Source: Pseudomonas sp. FEN
GTDB taxonomy: Bacteria > Pseudomonadota > Gammaproteobacteria > Pseudomonadales > Pseudomonadaceae
Assembly (NCBI RefSeq): GCF_904067045.1
Contig: NZ_CAJFDC010000013.1
Coordinates: forward strand, 186,001-250,000
Reading direction: 5' to 3'
DNA: 64,000 nt
Below the pieces are notes generated by a model. It was not told where the DNA came from. It saw nothing but the letters and a program-made list of their open reading frames with translations, and did no database searches. A program made the translations under genes and the position numbers. This document shows, piece by piece, positions 45,911 through 54,417 of the stretch (within the stretch, counting starts at the first letter, position 1; the number at the start of each line of letters is the position of its first letter).

Positions 45911-46353
45911 TCAATCAATCAGATGACTATCCAATGCCGATGATCGCTGATTGGACGGAGACGCGCCCTCAAGCAGGGCATCCACCACCGCTCGCGCCAC
46001 TTCCACCGAATGCAGCATGCCCAGAACAACGCCCTCTCGACAGGGTTGGTATGCAGGCTGATTTCGTCACCATTGAGTTCGGCGGTTTCCAGCAGATTGG
46101 AAACGTAGGTCAGTGCATCCTGGGCGTTGATGCCCGGCTGGATGGCAAACAGTGTGGGCTTGTACGGGGCTTCGGGAGTGACGGGCTTGGAGCAAGTGAA
46201 CGCGAGGGTATCGAGCAAACGGAGCGGGTTTGCTGGGGTCGGTTCAAACTCGCTGGAGGGTGCGTCAGAGACTTTACGCAAGTACAGGTCTTTGTCGGCA
46301 GTGCTGAGGGTTTTGCCGGCGGTCGGTGGATCGGGGGTGATTTTCTTGGTCAC
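45911..46353 (-). pseudogene. Frameshifted DUF6124/DUF3077-like small protein gene
   Basis: The N-terminal 110 residues (MTKKITPDPPTAGKT, then LFAIQPGINAQDALTYVSNL) look like the small Pseudomonas DUF6124/DUF3077 proteins. After NPVERA the open frame becomes WACCIRWKWRERWW, which is unlike the family. The shifted frame instead reads VLGMLHSVEVARAVVDALLE and ends at a TGA at 45911, which is the expected C-terminus. A single-base indel near 46032 explains this. It may be a real mutation or a sequencing error. Confidence 0.7.
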
Positions 46354-46908
46354 GGTAAAGCTCCTCTGTTAGGAAAAGGAACTCATCACCTCACGCTGCA
46401 AAACGAAAGGTGGCAAGCTGTACACAGGTTTGCAGACCGGAACAGAGGACCGGCAGGCCGAAGCCTCCTGCGCACAGCTCGCCATGATGCGAGCATGAAA
46501 ATACCGCATTCGCGGCGCTGTACGCCTCTGTAGTTCCGGGCTGCAAAACCCGTATCGCTGAATTTGCAGCGACACTTGAACAGTAGCCCCGGCGTTTGGC
46601 GCACGCAATATTCTCCCACGCCTGAAACGCGTGGGAAATATGAGTTTTTTCAGCAGGTAATTTCGCATTGATTGAGCGCTGTCGAGCTGCACTGGCGGCA
46701 CAAGAAACCGCCAGGATCAGATTCTCCCCGGAGCGAGTGAGTCATCAACGACCACATGATGAGGCGAAGTGCTTTTTCTACCCTCATAGCATGAGCAAGC
46801 TGTCTACCCGATCCGCTGGAGCATTCATGTATGATTTTCTCAGCACACGGATCAAAATAGATGTCTTGATTGAGAATGCACACACTTACTCCAGCAAGGT
46901 GACTCTTC
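46354..46908. other. Intergenic region with a hairpin
   Basis: About 555 bases. TCCCACGC at 46614-46621 pairs with GCGTGGGA at 46629-46636, followed eight bases later by six T on the plus strand, a possible terminator. A 15-base sequence ACTCCAGCAAGGTGA just before the next gene recurs 128 bases downstream inside it. No gene is supported here. Confidence 0.45.
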
Positions 46909-47613
46909 GTGTATTTTTCTAAAAAATTATCGGCGATAACTCATATTGAGCACGGATTTTGTAATATTACGAAAAACGGTTTACCTGCCAATGAATTTCA
47001 TCCACAACAAGAACACTCCAGCAAGGTGATTGAGGCTCGTGCTAGCGATGACTCAGGAACAATAACCGCTGACGCAGTCTTTACTAAATCCTCGCGCCCC
47101 ATTTCGATCATAACCGCAGACTGCCTACCCATTCTGGTGAGCTCTACTGCCGAACCTTTTGTCGCTGCGATTCACGCGGGTTGGAGAGGCTTGTCCGCGG
47201 GAATTATAAAGAACTCTTTCAATGCTTTTTCTCTCGCTGGAATTGACAAGAGCAACTTGAGGGTGGCCCTTGGCCCCTGCATCAGGGAATGCTGCTATGA
47301 GGTACAGCTGCAAATGATCCGTGACATAGAGGCTGTTCATGGCGTGCTGTGGACGGGCGAACAAACCCCGTGGTCCTCTAGCAGGCCAACTCATAATGCA
47401 AACTCTGCCCTTGTTACGCATGGCGAAGCCTGGTTGAGCCTTTCAAAATACTGCCACCTTCTTCTGACCGCCGAGGGTATAAATCCGAGTCAAATAGATG
47501 AGTCAGCTATTTGCACTTATTGTTCAAATCTCGGATTCGGAAGCTATAGAAGGCGACAGCACAAATCAGAACCGAAAACTTTTCAATACTCGTGGATTCG
47601 TTCTCTATCATAG
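46909..47613 (+). CDS. Laccase-domain (PgeF/YfiH-like, Cu-oxidase_4) protein
   Basis: A 234-residue member of the multicopper-like PgeF family, which includes the peptidoglycan-editing factor and purine nucleoside-acting enzymes. The His-Cys-His metal site is present: His36 (QQEHSSKV), Cys72 (TADCLPILV) and His89 (IHAGWRGL), with GPCIRECCYEV following. The start is a GTG with AAGGTGA eight bases upstream. Codon use is more A/T-rich than in core genes, suggesting transfer. It stands next to a toxin-antitoxin pair rather than in the usual rluD-linked place of core pgeF, so it is probably a paralogue. Confidence 0.8.
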   Translation: MYFSKKLSAITHIEHGFCNITKNGLPANEFHPQQEHSSKVIEARASDDSGTITADAVFTKSSRPISIITADCLPILVSSTAEPFVAAIHAGWRGLSAGIIKNSFNAFSLAGIDKSNLRVALGPCIRECCYEVQLQMIRDIEAVHGVLWTGEQTPWSSSRPTHNANSALVTHGEAWLSLSKYCHLLLTAEGINPSQIDESAICTYCSNLGFGSYRRRQHKSEPKTFQYSWIRSLS

Positions 47614-47830
47614 TGCTCGTGATCGGTTTCAACAGGAACAAAGTGAAAGAAAAAAATGGGGCCGTGCGCTCTGCCGATCGATGCAACAAGGACAAGTCGT
47701 GCTCATGCTTGCGGTCAATCACCCGTTGACGACCCATGCGGACATAAACATACCGTTACAGAAGACATGTGAACGTCCGCCCCCTCAGGTATAGGATTGC
47801 ACGGAAGTAAGTCAGTGGCGTATATTTGCC

Positions 47831-48145
47831 ATGGTATTTATTGAAACTCCATTGTTCATCCGCCGCGTCAGGGAACTGCTCGATGACTATGCCTATACAA
47901 GCTTTCAAAGGGCTCTGGTGCTGGCTCCCTCGGCTGGCGATGTCATCGAAGGTACTGGCGGGATCAGGAAAATCCGTGTCGCGGCTAAGGGCCACGGAAA
48001 ACGGGGTGGTGCCCGAGTAATCTACTACCATTTTGTCTCGGCATCGCAGATAGCACTGCTGATGATCTACCCAAAGAATGAACAGCAAGACCTGACCATC
48101 GACGAACGCAAGGCGTTGAAAGCGGTCATTGAAAAGTGGAGATAA
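47831..48145 (+). CDS. RelE/HigB-type toxin
   Basis: A 104-residue RelE/ParE-superfamily toxin, usually a ribosome-dependent mRNA nuclease. The pattern ETPLFIRRVRELLDDYAY, GGIRKIRVAAKGHGKRGGAR and VIYYHFVSASQIALLMIYPK matches chromosomal RelE toxins paired with NadS-like antitoxins. The toxin gene comes first and the antitoxin ATG follows two bases after its stop, the HigBA-like order. Confidence 0.88.
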   Translation: MVFIETPLFIRRVRELLDDYAYTSFQRALVLAPSAGDVIEGTGGIRKIRVAAKGHGKRGGARVIYYHFVSASQIALLMIYPKNEQQDLTIDERKALKAVIEKWR

Positions 48146-48147
48146 CC

Positions 48148-48438
48148 ATGAGCAAATTCTTTGCTGAGCTGATGGAAAGCGTGCAGCAAATGGACGAAAT
48201 CGTGCGTGGCGAACGTCAACCCTCCCGCGAATTTACCGTCGACGCCTTGCAGATCAAAGAAATTCGCAAGGCTACCGGACTGAGCCAGGCCAAGTTCGCC
48301 GCGATGATCGATGTTCAGTTGGGTACCCTACGTAACTGGGAGCAAGGCCGGCGTGAACCTACTGGTCCGGCGAAAGCACTTCTGAGGGCCATTCACAACG
48401 ATCCTGTGCATGTGCTCAACGCACTGGCATTTGACTGA
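48148..48438 (+). CDS. NadS/HigA-type antitoxin with XRE helix-turn-helix
   Basis: A 96-residue antitoxin. The C-terminal half is an XRE DNA-binding domain (TGLSQAKFAAMIDVQLGTLR, then NWEQGRREPTGPA), and the N-terminal helix MSKFFAELMESVQQMDEIV would wrap the toxin. It is close to the NadS family. The start MSKFF is preferred over four extra codons. It probably represses the promoter upstream of the toxin gene. Confidence 0.9.
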   Translation: MSKFFAELMESVQQMDEIVRGERQPSREFTVDALQIKEIRKATGLSQAKFAAMIDVQLGTLRNWEQGRREPTGPAKALLRAIHNDPVHVLNALAFD

Positions 48439-48629
48439 GCCATGCTAAGGGCATCGTGAGATACCCTGCCCTATCTTCTCTTGTAGCTAGTGCCCCGTCG
48501 AGCGAAAGCCAGATTTTGGAGCGCGCTGGGTCTGGACAGACGTCTGATGAAGGATGGTCTGCGCCTGTCCCGTTCATATAGTCCACGACCGCGAGCAGCA
48601 TCCAGAATGAGGCATCGCGCCCGACAGGG

Positions 48630-49655
48630 TCATTGCGGTGTGATCACAAACCAGTCGATCACCCCGACCTCACTGTTGGCCTTGATGGTCACCGAAGCCT
48701 CGCTGCCGCGCCGCTGGAGGATGGAGCGGCCCTGGGCGATTTTTTCACCCGAACGAAGATTGACCGCGTCCTGTTTATCGGTAGGACTGAACAGCCAGGC
48801 GCCACGGGAATCTCCCCATACTCGCGTACCCGCCGGGTAACGCCAGTCCCCCAGCGTGGCGGGCTGCGCCAGCTGCCCCTCCCATCTCTCAGGTCGCCGT
48901 TGTGGATCGAGGATCATGCGCAACGCGACCAATTGAAGTCCATCGAGGGCAATGTCCAGGTTGTCCGCGTCCTCGGCCCTCAGCATCCAGCTCGAACCGT
49001 CGCCATGCACCACCGTGCCCGCCGGCCAGCTCACACCGGCAATACTCACGCCCGGGACCAGGCCACACGCGGAAAAATGCCAGCGGCTGGGCCGGTACGT
49101 GTCCTCCATTTCCCGCCTGAAGGTCGCCCAGCTGCCCGCGGCACAGGACCAGCCTTGCACGAAGTGGTCATGCTCCAGATGGACACGGGAGCTGTCATAT
49201 TCCGGCGAAAAATCAATTGCCACCACCGGCAACCCCAAGATCTCGAGGGGGGCGGGCAACTCGATGGATTTCAAGCTTTCAAGACCGTGCGCCTGGGGCT
49301 TTCCATCCCAACTCAGCGGGTCCAAGGTCCCCAGATGCGCTTGGCTGCCCGCCGGAAAATGCAACTCGCCCAAGTGTAGATCGGCCTGCAATCGGGGGTT
49401 CAGCGCCTGCTGTCGGGCCTGCTGTTCATCATCGATACGCTGAAAGTCGCGCCATATCACTCCACCCAGCCCGACAAACACCAGGGCCAGCGCAATCAAG
49501 CACGCATAACGCCGAGGATTACGCCGCAGGTGACGGCGCAACGGCGCAAACAGCAAGGCAACCAGGACCCACAGCAACCCGACACCGCTTATCGCGGCCA
49601 GCAACATCAACAGGAGAAGCAACAGAATGGCGGACGGATCAGGACCAAAGATCAT
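48630..49655 (-). CDS. Membrane-anchored protein of unknown function
   Basis: A 341-residue protein. Two N-terminal membrane helices (about 10-33 and 48-67: LLLLLLMLLAAISGVGLLWV and ACLIALALVFVGLGGVIW) are followed by a periplasmic domain rich in Trp and Gly with repeated blocks PAGSQ, PAGTVVHGDG and PAGTRVWGD, which suggest beta-helix or MORN-like turns. No enzyme motif is recognised. It lies alone on the minus strand within the accessory region. Confidence 0.65.
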   Translation of the reverse strand: MIFGPDPSAILLLLLLMLLAAISGVGLLWVLVALLFAPLRRHLRRNPRRYACLIALALVFVGLGGVIWRDFQRIDDEQQARQQALNPRLQADLHLGELHFPAGSQAHLGTLDPLSWDGKPQAHGLESLKSIELPAPLEILGLPVVAIDFSPEYDSSRVHLEHDHFVQGWSCAAGSWATFRREMEDTYRPSRWHFSACGLVPGVSIAGVSWPAGTVVHGDGSSWMLRAEDADNLDIALDGLQLVALRMILDPQRRPERWEGQLAQPATLGDWRYPAGTRVWGDSRGAWLFSPTDKQDAVNLRSGEKIAQGRSILQRRGSEASVTIKANSEVGVIDWFVITPQ

Positions 49656-49825
49656 CGAAACCAGGCGCTCACAAAGGGGACGGTAGTGAAAATGGCCATC
49701 ACCTTACCACGGCCCAGAATAGGTCATAATGAGCGTCATGGAGATCACGACACCATCCAATAGTTGGCGCACCGTGCCCTACACCCTATGAACGCATCGC
49801 AGACCAACTTTTATCTGGACGTCAC

Positions 49826-50065
49826 ATGACACCCAACGCAGAGCGCTACAACCCTTCCACCGAATATGCCGACAAGCTGATTTCGCGCATCGGACAAACG
49901 CCTTCATGGATCGCAAAACGCATCGGCGTGACCGACAAGCGCATTCGATACATTCTTGATGGCGAAAGAACCGTCAAGGGAGAAACCACCGCCATTCAAA
50001 TGACCTACCCCGAGCAGTTTGCCCTTGAGTGCCTTGCCGCAGAAGCTAGTGCCAGGAAGAAATAG
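49826..50065 (+). CDS. Small helix-turn-helix protein
   Basis: A 79-residue protein. SRIGQTPSWIAKRIGVTDKR followed by IRYILDGERTVKGE fits a Cro/XRE-like helix-turn-helix with a C-terminal strand. It may regulate a neighbouring accessory gene. It has no signal peptide. The ribosome-binding site is weak (GGACG). Confidence 0.6.
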   Translation: MTPNAERYNPSTEYADKLISRIGQTPSWIAKRIGVTDKRIRYILDGERTVKGETTAIQMTYPEQFALECLAAEASARKK

Positions 50066-50221
50066 GCGCTGATCCGAACGGGTTGTCGGCCCCCTGCGGA
50101 AAATGGGAATAGATTTATGTTCGCGATCTTATTTATTTCGATGGCAAAAAAATCATTCACTTTTCCGATGCGGACGAAAACGCTGCCTTAACCCCACAGG
50201 CCGTCATCAAGTCTTAAAGGA

Positions 50222-50464
50222 TCAGTCATCCCGATTATCGCGATCACGACCGTGATTGCGATCATACCGTCGGTCGTTGTCACCACGATCATATCCGCGG
50301 TCTCGACCTTGATCATTGTCGTCGCCCTGCTCATATCTGCGACCGTGATCATATCCTCTGGCATGATCACGACCGTACCCGCCTCCGTCGTCCCAGATAG
50401 GCACGCAACCTCCCAGCAAGAGAGGGCCGGAAATGGCCAGGAGCATTATTACTGCGCGCTTCAT
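50222..50464 (-). CDS. Asp/Arg/Gly/Tyr-rich lipoprotein
   Basis: An 80-residue protein. Signal peptide type II: MKRAVIMLLAISGPLL and lipobox LGGC with Cys20, followed by Val at +2, so outer-membrane sorting is likely. The mature chain is low-complexity, with many Asp-Arg and Gly-Tyr-Asp units (GYDHGRRYEQGDD, GYDRGDNDRRYDRN). It should be disordered and could bind divalent metals or polyanions. There is no recognised family. Confidence 0.75.
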   Translation of the reverse strand: MKRAVIMLLAISGPLLLGGCVPIWDDGGGYGRDHARGYDHGRRYEQGDDNDQGRDRGYDRGDNDRRYDRNHGRDRDNRDD

Positions 50465-50732
50465 TGGGACGTCCTGAAAGCTGGTAAGAGTAAAATATTG
50501 GACTGCAGATCAGCGCAATAATTCATTGGCAAAATACAGCGTTCAAAGAGGACGATGGCGGCGCGAGCGGCATAAAAAGTACCGCGGCATTCCCGTTTGA
50601 CACGATGACTAGAATGCTATGATTGACCGATCTCCAGATCGGCAACAATTAGGACTGGCCTGTATCGCATGCGAGGGCGCTGCGCTTCGCCATGCGAATG
50701 GTCGTTGTTTCTTCACCTGAGAAGGAAGCATC

Positions 50733-51323
50733 ATGCCAAGGAAGCTCGACGAGCGCGGGATCGTAGTAGTCATCGGCAGGTATAACCAGACCGTACCCTT
50801 GTTTCCGGGTAACGCCCAAGTCCCCATCCTCAAAACCATCGACCAGCGCGGCTTGGTGGAACTGCTCAACAACGCGACGACCAACGAGCCGGTGGCCGAT
50901 CCCGCAACCGACCTACTCAATCTGATGATCAATCACTCCTGGTGCATAACCGCCGGTGTACACCGGGGAGGCCTGGGCGGTGCCGCTGGTGGGGCCGACC
51001 CGGAGCCCCACATTTCGCTATCGGTCAACGCAGTCGGCTACCACTTGCGCGTGAAATTGAAAGCCAAGACTTGGGTGCTGTGGGATATCACCGGGCCGAC
51101 GCCGCCAGCGGCAGGCGCGATCCGGCTCAGCAAGGGAAAACAGGCGGCCGCTGACCGGAACGCCGCCCCCGTCGTGAGCGCAATAGACACGATGCGCATC
51201 AACTATGGCCTGACCGAACGGGAGGCGCTGCGTGCCTATGTACACATGCAAAAGCATATCGCCAACGGCGGTAACGATATCACCGCGCCAACCGCGGCAA
51301 AATGGGTGATCAACCAGCGCTGA
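50733..51323 (+). CDS. Unknown 196-residue protein
   Basis: A soluble protein with no signal peptide and no recognised family. The N-terminal half has alternating strands (RGIVVVIGRYNQTVPLF, then NAQVPILKTI). The middle (ITAGVHRGGLGGAAGGAD, HISLSVNAVGYHLRV) looks like a small beta domain, and the C-terminus (YGLTEREALRAYVHMQKHI) is helical. An AGAAGGAAG site precedes the ATG. It is an orphan next to other accessory genes, so an effector or phage-related role is possible but not shown. Confidence 0.6.
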   Translation: MPRKLDERGIVVVIGRYNQTVPLFPGNAQVPILKTIDQRGLVELLNNATTNEPVADPATDLLNLMINHSWCITAGVHRGGLGGAAGGADPEPHISLSVNAVGYHLRVKLKAKTWVLWDITGPTPPAAGAIRLSKGKQAAADRNAAPVVSAIDTMRINYGLTEREALRAYVHMQKHIANGGNDITAPTAAKWVINQR

Positions 51324-51396
51324 TACGCGTCTTTGGTTAGCATAGATCCAGTGGAAAAATGAGGTGCCATCGTTGCAGCAAGGCTGGAAATATTGA

Positions 51397-51530
51397 TTAC
51401 CCGCCCAAGGCCATGATCTCATTGGCCACTTTTTCTGCCTGCGCTTCGTCGCGACCATGGACGATGACGACGATGCGCTTTCAACTCGGCAACTCCAATC
51501 TTCACACACTCTTTGATCCGGCTCCATGCC
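51397..51530 (-). pseudogene. Possible short gene remnant with frameshift
   Basis: On the minus strand, RIKECVKIGVAELK in one frame continues after a shift as KRIVVIVHGRDEAQAEK and VANEIMALGG before TAA. The join looks like a decayed 3' end of a small gene. The family is not recognised. Confidence 0.3.
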
Positions 51531-51603
51531 GGGTAGAACACAAATATCCTACTTCAACAAATCACGCCGTCTTGGCAAAGCATGACTGCATGTCGCATCC
51601 CAT

Positions 51604-52173
51604 TTATTGCTGAGGCGGAAACCAAAGACCAGTGCCGTCTATATATCCATTTCCATTCTGAGGCTGGTAAACGTACTGCTGCTGATAGGGGTTGAAAACC
51701 TGTTGTTGATATGGATTAAAATACTGCTGCTGAGGCTCTAAATATTCTACATCCTCATCGTCCTCATAGTGTTCTTGGGCGGTGTAATACGCAACCATAT
51801 TCAACACCAAAACTAACCCCGCAGCACTTACCATAGGCCGATTATTACTTGCGTGATCAGAATGACTCGCTGCAATGAAAGAAGTATTGGGCCCTTCAAA
51901 AACCTTACGGGCGTCCGTCACAAAATTTTCAGTCGTGCGCCATGTAAGGGGGCCGTTTATTTGATAGCCCCACAAAGACACTCGCTCTAGAGATCGTTGC
52001 GTTGTTAGCGTCAGCCATTTGGAACTTCCGCCCTCAGTTGATATACAAAGAAATGGCCTGATACCTATGGTCCCCACCCCTTCTGGATCAGATACAGCCT
52101 GATCGGCAATGAGTGCCTCGCCGTCTAAGTAGGCAACGCAACCAGCAACAATTTCGTGCACTCCTAGCGGCAT
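51604..52173 (-). CDS. Orphan protein with Gln/Tyr/Pro-rich C-terminal repeats
   Basis: A 189-residue protein. The N-terminal 110 residues form a compact domain (HEIVAGCVAYLDGEALIADQ, RPFLCISTEGGSSKWLTLT, WGYQINGPLTWRT) with no family recognised. A hydrophobic segment near 118-130 (VSAAGLVLVLNMVAYY) may cross the membrane. The tail after an acidic stretch (YEDDEDVEYLE) is repetitive: PQQQYFNPYQQQ, VFNPYQQQ, YVYQPQNGNG. The tail is low-complexity and prion-like. The gene is A/T-rich compared with core genes, suggesting transfer. Confidence 0.65.
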   Translation of the reverse strand: MPLGVHEIVAGCVAYLDGEALIADQAVSDPEGVGTIGIRPFLCISTEGGSSKWLTLTTQRSLERVSLWGYQINGPLTWRTTENFVTDARKVFEGPNTSFIAASHSDHASNNRPMVSAAGLVLVLNMVAYYTAQEHYEDDEDVEYLEPQQQYFNPYQQQVFNPYQQQYVYQPQNGNGYIDGTGLWFPPQQ

Positions 52174-52375
52174 AACTAGCTCCTTTCAGTCCTTGATGAT
52201 CGGAGCTTTAGGCATAGCTCACATCAGCGACAAGTGCCAACTCCTTAAATAATTTTTAGCGATTATCGAACGGCAAAAACAGCCCTATCAACGAGGATCG
52301 CTGACGTACCCCCACAAAACACCTTCACCGCCTCATCAGTCCCGTCAGCGGACTCCTGAAGGCTGCAACAGGTAC

Positions 52376-52614
52376 CCCATGTTGCACAACAGGTGGGATG
52401 AAGCAAGAGAAAAGGCCGCGATGAACACGGCGACCTCTGGTGACGATGAGCTTGCAGCAACCAGCCGAAAGTTCCAGTTCAGGGATATTCGGCCGAAAGC
52501 CGACAGCGAAATCGAGGATATAGGCCATGCCAGCAGGCTGCTTGGACGCTCGAAAGAAGGGATGACGAAAAGGTCTATCGTCGGGTTGGCGAGATCGTAA
52601 ACCCAACGAAATGA
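52376..52614 (+). pseudogene. Phage tyrosine integrase, frameshifted C-terminal remnant
   Basis: About 75 codons of an integrase end beside tRNA-Cys: LHNRWDEAREKAA, RKFQFRDIRPKADSEI and LGRSKEGMTK. The expected continuation is in another frame (VYRRVGEIVNPTK, stop at 52612), so an indel near 52570 breaks the gene. The N-terminal domains are missing. Confidence 0.78.
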
Positions 52615-52619
52615 TGTCG

Positions 52620-52651
52620 AGTTGCGGAACTCCTACCAATAGTTGCGGAAC
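52620..52651 (+). repeat. Paired direct repeat after the second integrase remnant
   Basis: AGTTGCGGAAC occurs at 52620-52630 and 52641-52651, a few bases after the integrase stop. It mirrors the paired TTGCGGACC repeat at 36169-36201. Confidence 0.6.
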
Positions 52652-52675
52652 CCTTCTCATTTTTCAGACAATAAA

Positions 52676-52708
52676 AAAGCCCCGTAGACTATTGATCTAC
52701 GGGGCTTT
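52676..52708 (-). terminator. Rho-independent terminator of tRNA-Cys
   Basis: A 13-bp perfect stem (AAAGCCCCGTAGA with TCTACGGGGCTTT) around a 7-base loop, followed on the minus strand by T-rich TTTATT, seven bases past the tRNA-Cys 3' end. Confidence 0.9.
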
Positions 52709-52714
52709 GAATAG

Positions 52715-52788
52715 TGGAGGCCGAGGTCGGAATCGAACCGGCGTAGATGGATTTGCAATCCACTGCATAACCATTTTGCTACTCGGCC
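52715..52788 (-). tRNA. tRNA-Cys(GCA)
   Basis: A 74-base gene with encoded CCA. On the minus strand it starts GGCCGAGTAGCAAAATGG, has anticodon GCA in GATTGCAAATC and T-loop GGTTCGATTCC. The acceptor stem pairs GGCCGAG with CTCGGCC. It is flanked by a terminator and a decayed integrase, so it has probably served as an integration site. Confidence 0.95.
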
Positions 52789-52936
52789 TCAGGTCGAATC
52801 GAGCGCCCTTGCAAGACTGGCTTGCCGCAACTCCTTGATTCTTCAGCGTTCGCGACGTTGCCGCCCGAGCTGATGGCGCGCATTATGTCCTAGTTGAATG
52901 ACACTGGCAACCCCCTGAATTCTAATAATTTTTAGC

Positions 52937-54403
52937 TCAACCCTGGTCTTTCCGCGCGGCCGTCAGTTGTGCCAGACGCACCGCCAGCGCCTTCGCCTGG
53001 CTGGCCACGTCGGTCACCGCCGTGCTCTCCCACCACATGCCGCGCAACGGCGGGCCCATGGCGAACAAGCGTGTGGAGATAGCGCCCTCGGCGTCCACCA
53101 CCGCCCCACCCGGATCAGCCGCAATGCCCAACGCCAACGGCCCCGGGCGCACCAGCCCGCGTGCCAGCAGTTGCTGAGGTAAGGGCCGATCCACCCGTCG
53201 CCAGTCATATTCAATGCCCGTGGAGTTGATCAAGGCCATCCCCGTGACCGTGACCGTGCGCGCCTCTCCCCGTGGACGGATGGAAATACTCACCTGCCCA
53301 TCCCGTGGTTCGTCCAACCCCTTGAACGATGCCGCCTCGATGGTCAGCCGCCCTTCCTGATACAAACGCGCCACCAACTCGGCACTCAAGGGCGGCGAGC
53401 GGTGGTGATGGCTCTCCCACCACGGTCGCACATGCCGGACAAACTGCCGACGCTCAACATCGCCGGCCTGGCTCCAGAGCCGACCGATATGCGCTCGCAC
53501 CGTGTCCAGTGGGGCCTGCCAGTCGATCCCGGCCTCCAGCGCAGCGGTACATTGGCGCCGCACCTCGCGCAGCAACTGCCGGGGGCTACGAATACCGTGA
53601 TCCGCCGCCAGGAAGTCCACCCACGTCGGCGGCTGACGCCGTACATGAGGCAACAGCCCATGCCGGGAAAACACCCGGATCGGCCCGCGATGCCCAGCCT
53701 GTTCCAGGGAGACCACGGCATCGACCATGGTCAACCCGGAACCAATGATCAGTACCGTCCCCCGCGGATCAAGTCGCGACATGGCCGCGACATCCCAAGG
53801 GTCCAGCGCCGCCGCATTCAGGCCACTGGAGTGTTTCTGCCGGGTCCGCGCCGCCGGGAACAAGCCGGTCGCCAGCACCGCGCAGGCACCTTCCAGACGC
53901 TGACCATCGGCCAGTGTCAGCCGCACACCGCCACTGTCGCTTTGCAGATCGACCGCCTCAGCCCGCACATGCTCGGCCGTCGATCCCGACACCGCCCCTC
54001 GCGCCCTCGCCTCGGCCAACCGCTGCTGAACATAGAGACCGAAGATTCCCCGAGGCGGAAAAAGCTCGCTGATCGGTACATGCTGTTGATCCGACTCAGG
54101 CCAGCCACCCTCGGCGATATAGGCTTGCAGCCACTGCGTCAGGTCATCGGCATTGTCCGGATCGACGCTCATCCGCGCCGCGTTGCCGTTCAAGGTATGC
54201 CCCAGCTCCGTGGCGCTATAGGCCTCACCCCGCCCCAGCTCGGCACGCGGCTCGACGATCAGGATCCGCCGCCGGCCCGGCAGGCGCAGCAACTGCACCG
54301 CCAACATGGCGCCACTCAAACCACCGCCGACGATCAGCACATCGGCGCGACCCGCAACCGCCGGGACGGCGTGTGTCGCCTGTCCGCTCAGGGTTTCACT
54401 CAT
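52937..54403 (-). CDS. FAD/NAD(P)-binding protein (NAD_binding_9 type)
   Basis: A 488-residue flavoprotein. VLIVGGGLSGAMLAVQLL at about 22-39 binds FAD, and VLIIGSGLTMVDAVVSL at about 218-234 is a second dinucleotide fold. GRGEAYSATELGHTLNGNAA is a signature of the FAD-NAD(P)-binding proteins related to hydroxylase-like enzymes. It is the last gene of the Liv-type operon (15 bases after livF), so it may oxidise the imported compound. The substrate is unknown. Confidence 0.82.
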   Translation of the reverse strand: MSETLSGQATHAVPAVAGRADVLIVGGGLSGAMLAVQLLRLPGRRRILIVEPRAELGRGEAYSATELGHTLNGNAARMSVDPDNADDLTQWLQAYIAEGGWPESDQQHVPISELFPPRGIFGLYVQQRLAEARARGAVSGSTAEHVRAEAVDLQSDSGGVRLTLADGQRLEGACAVLATGLFPAARTRQKHSSGLNAAALDPWDVAAMSRLDPRGTVLIIGSGLTMVDAVVSLEQAGHRGPIRVFSRHGLLPHVRRQPPTWVDFLAADHGIRSPRQLLREVRRQCTAALEAGIDWQAPLDTVRAHIGRLWSQAGDVERRQFVRHVRPWWESHHHRSPPLSAELVARLYQEGRLTIEAASFKGLDEPRDGQVSISIRPRGEARTVTVTGMALINSTGIEYDWRRVDRPLPQQLLARGLVRPGPLALGIAADPGGAVVDAEGAISTRLFAMGPPLRGMWWESTAVTDVASQAKALAVRLAQLTAARKDQG

Positions 54404-54417
54404 TCTTCACTCTCTTG

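Noticed and set aside
46668..46922. 84-codon frame upstream of the laccase-domain gene
   Set aside because: No family similarity; it overlaps the probable promoter and ribosome-binding site.
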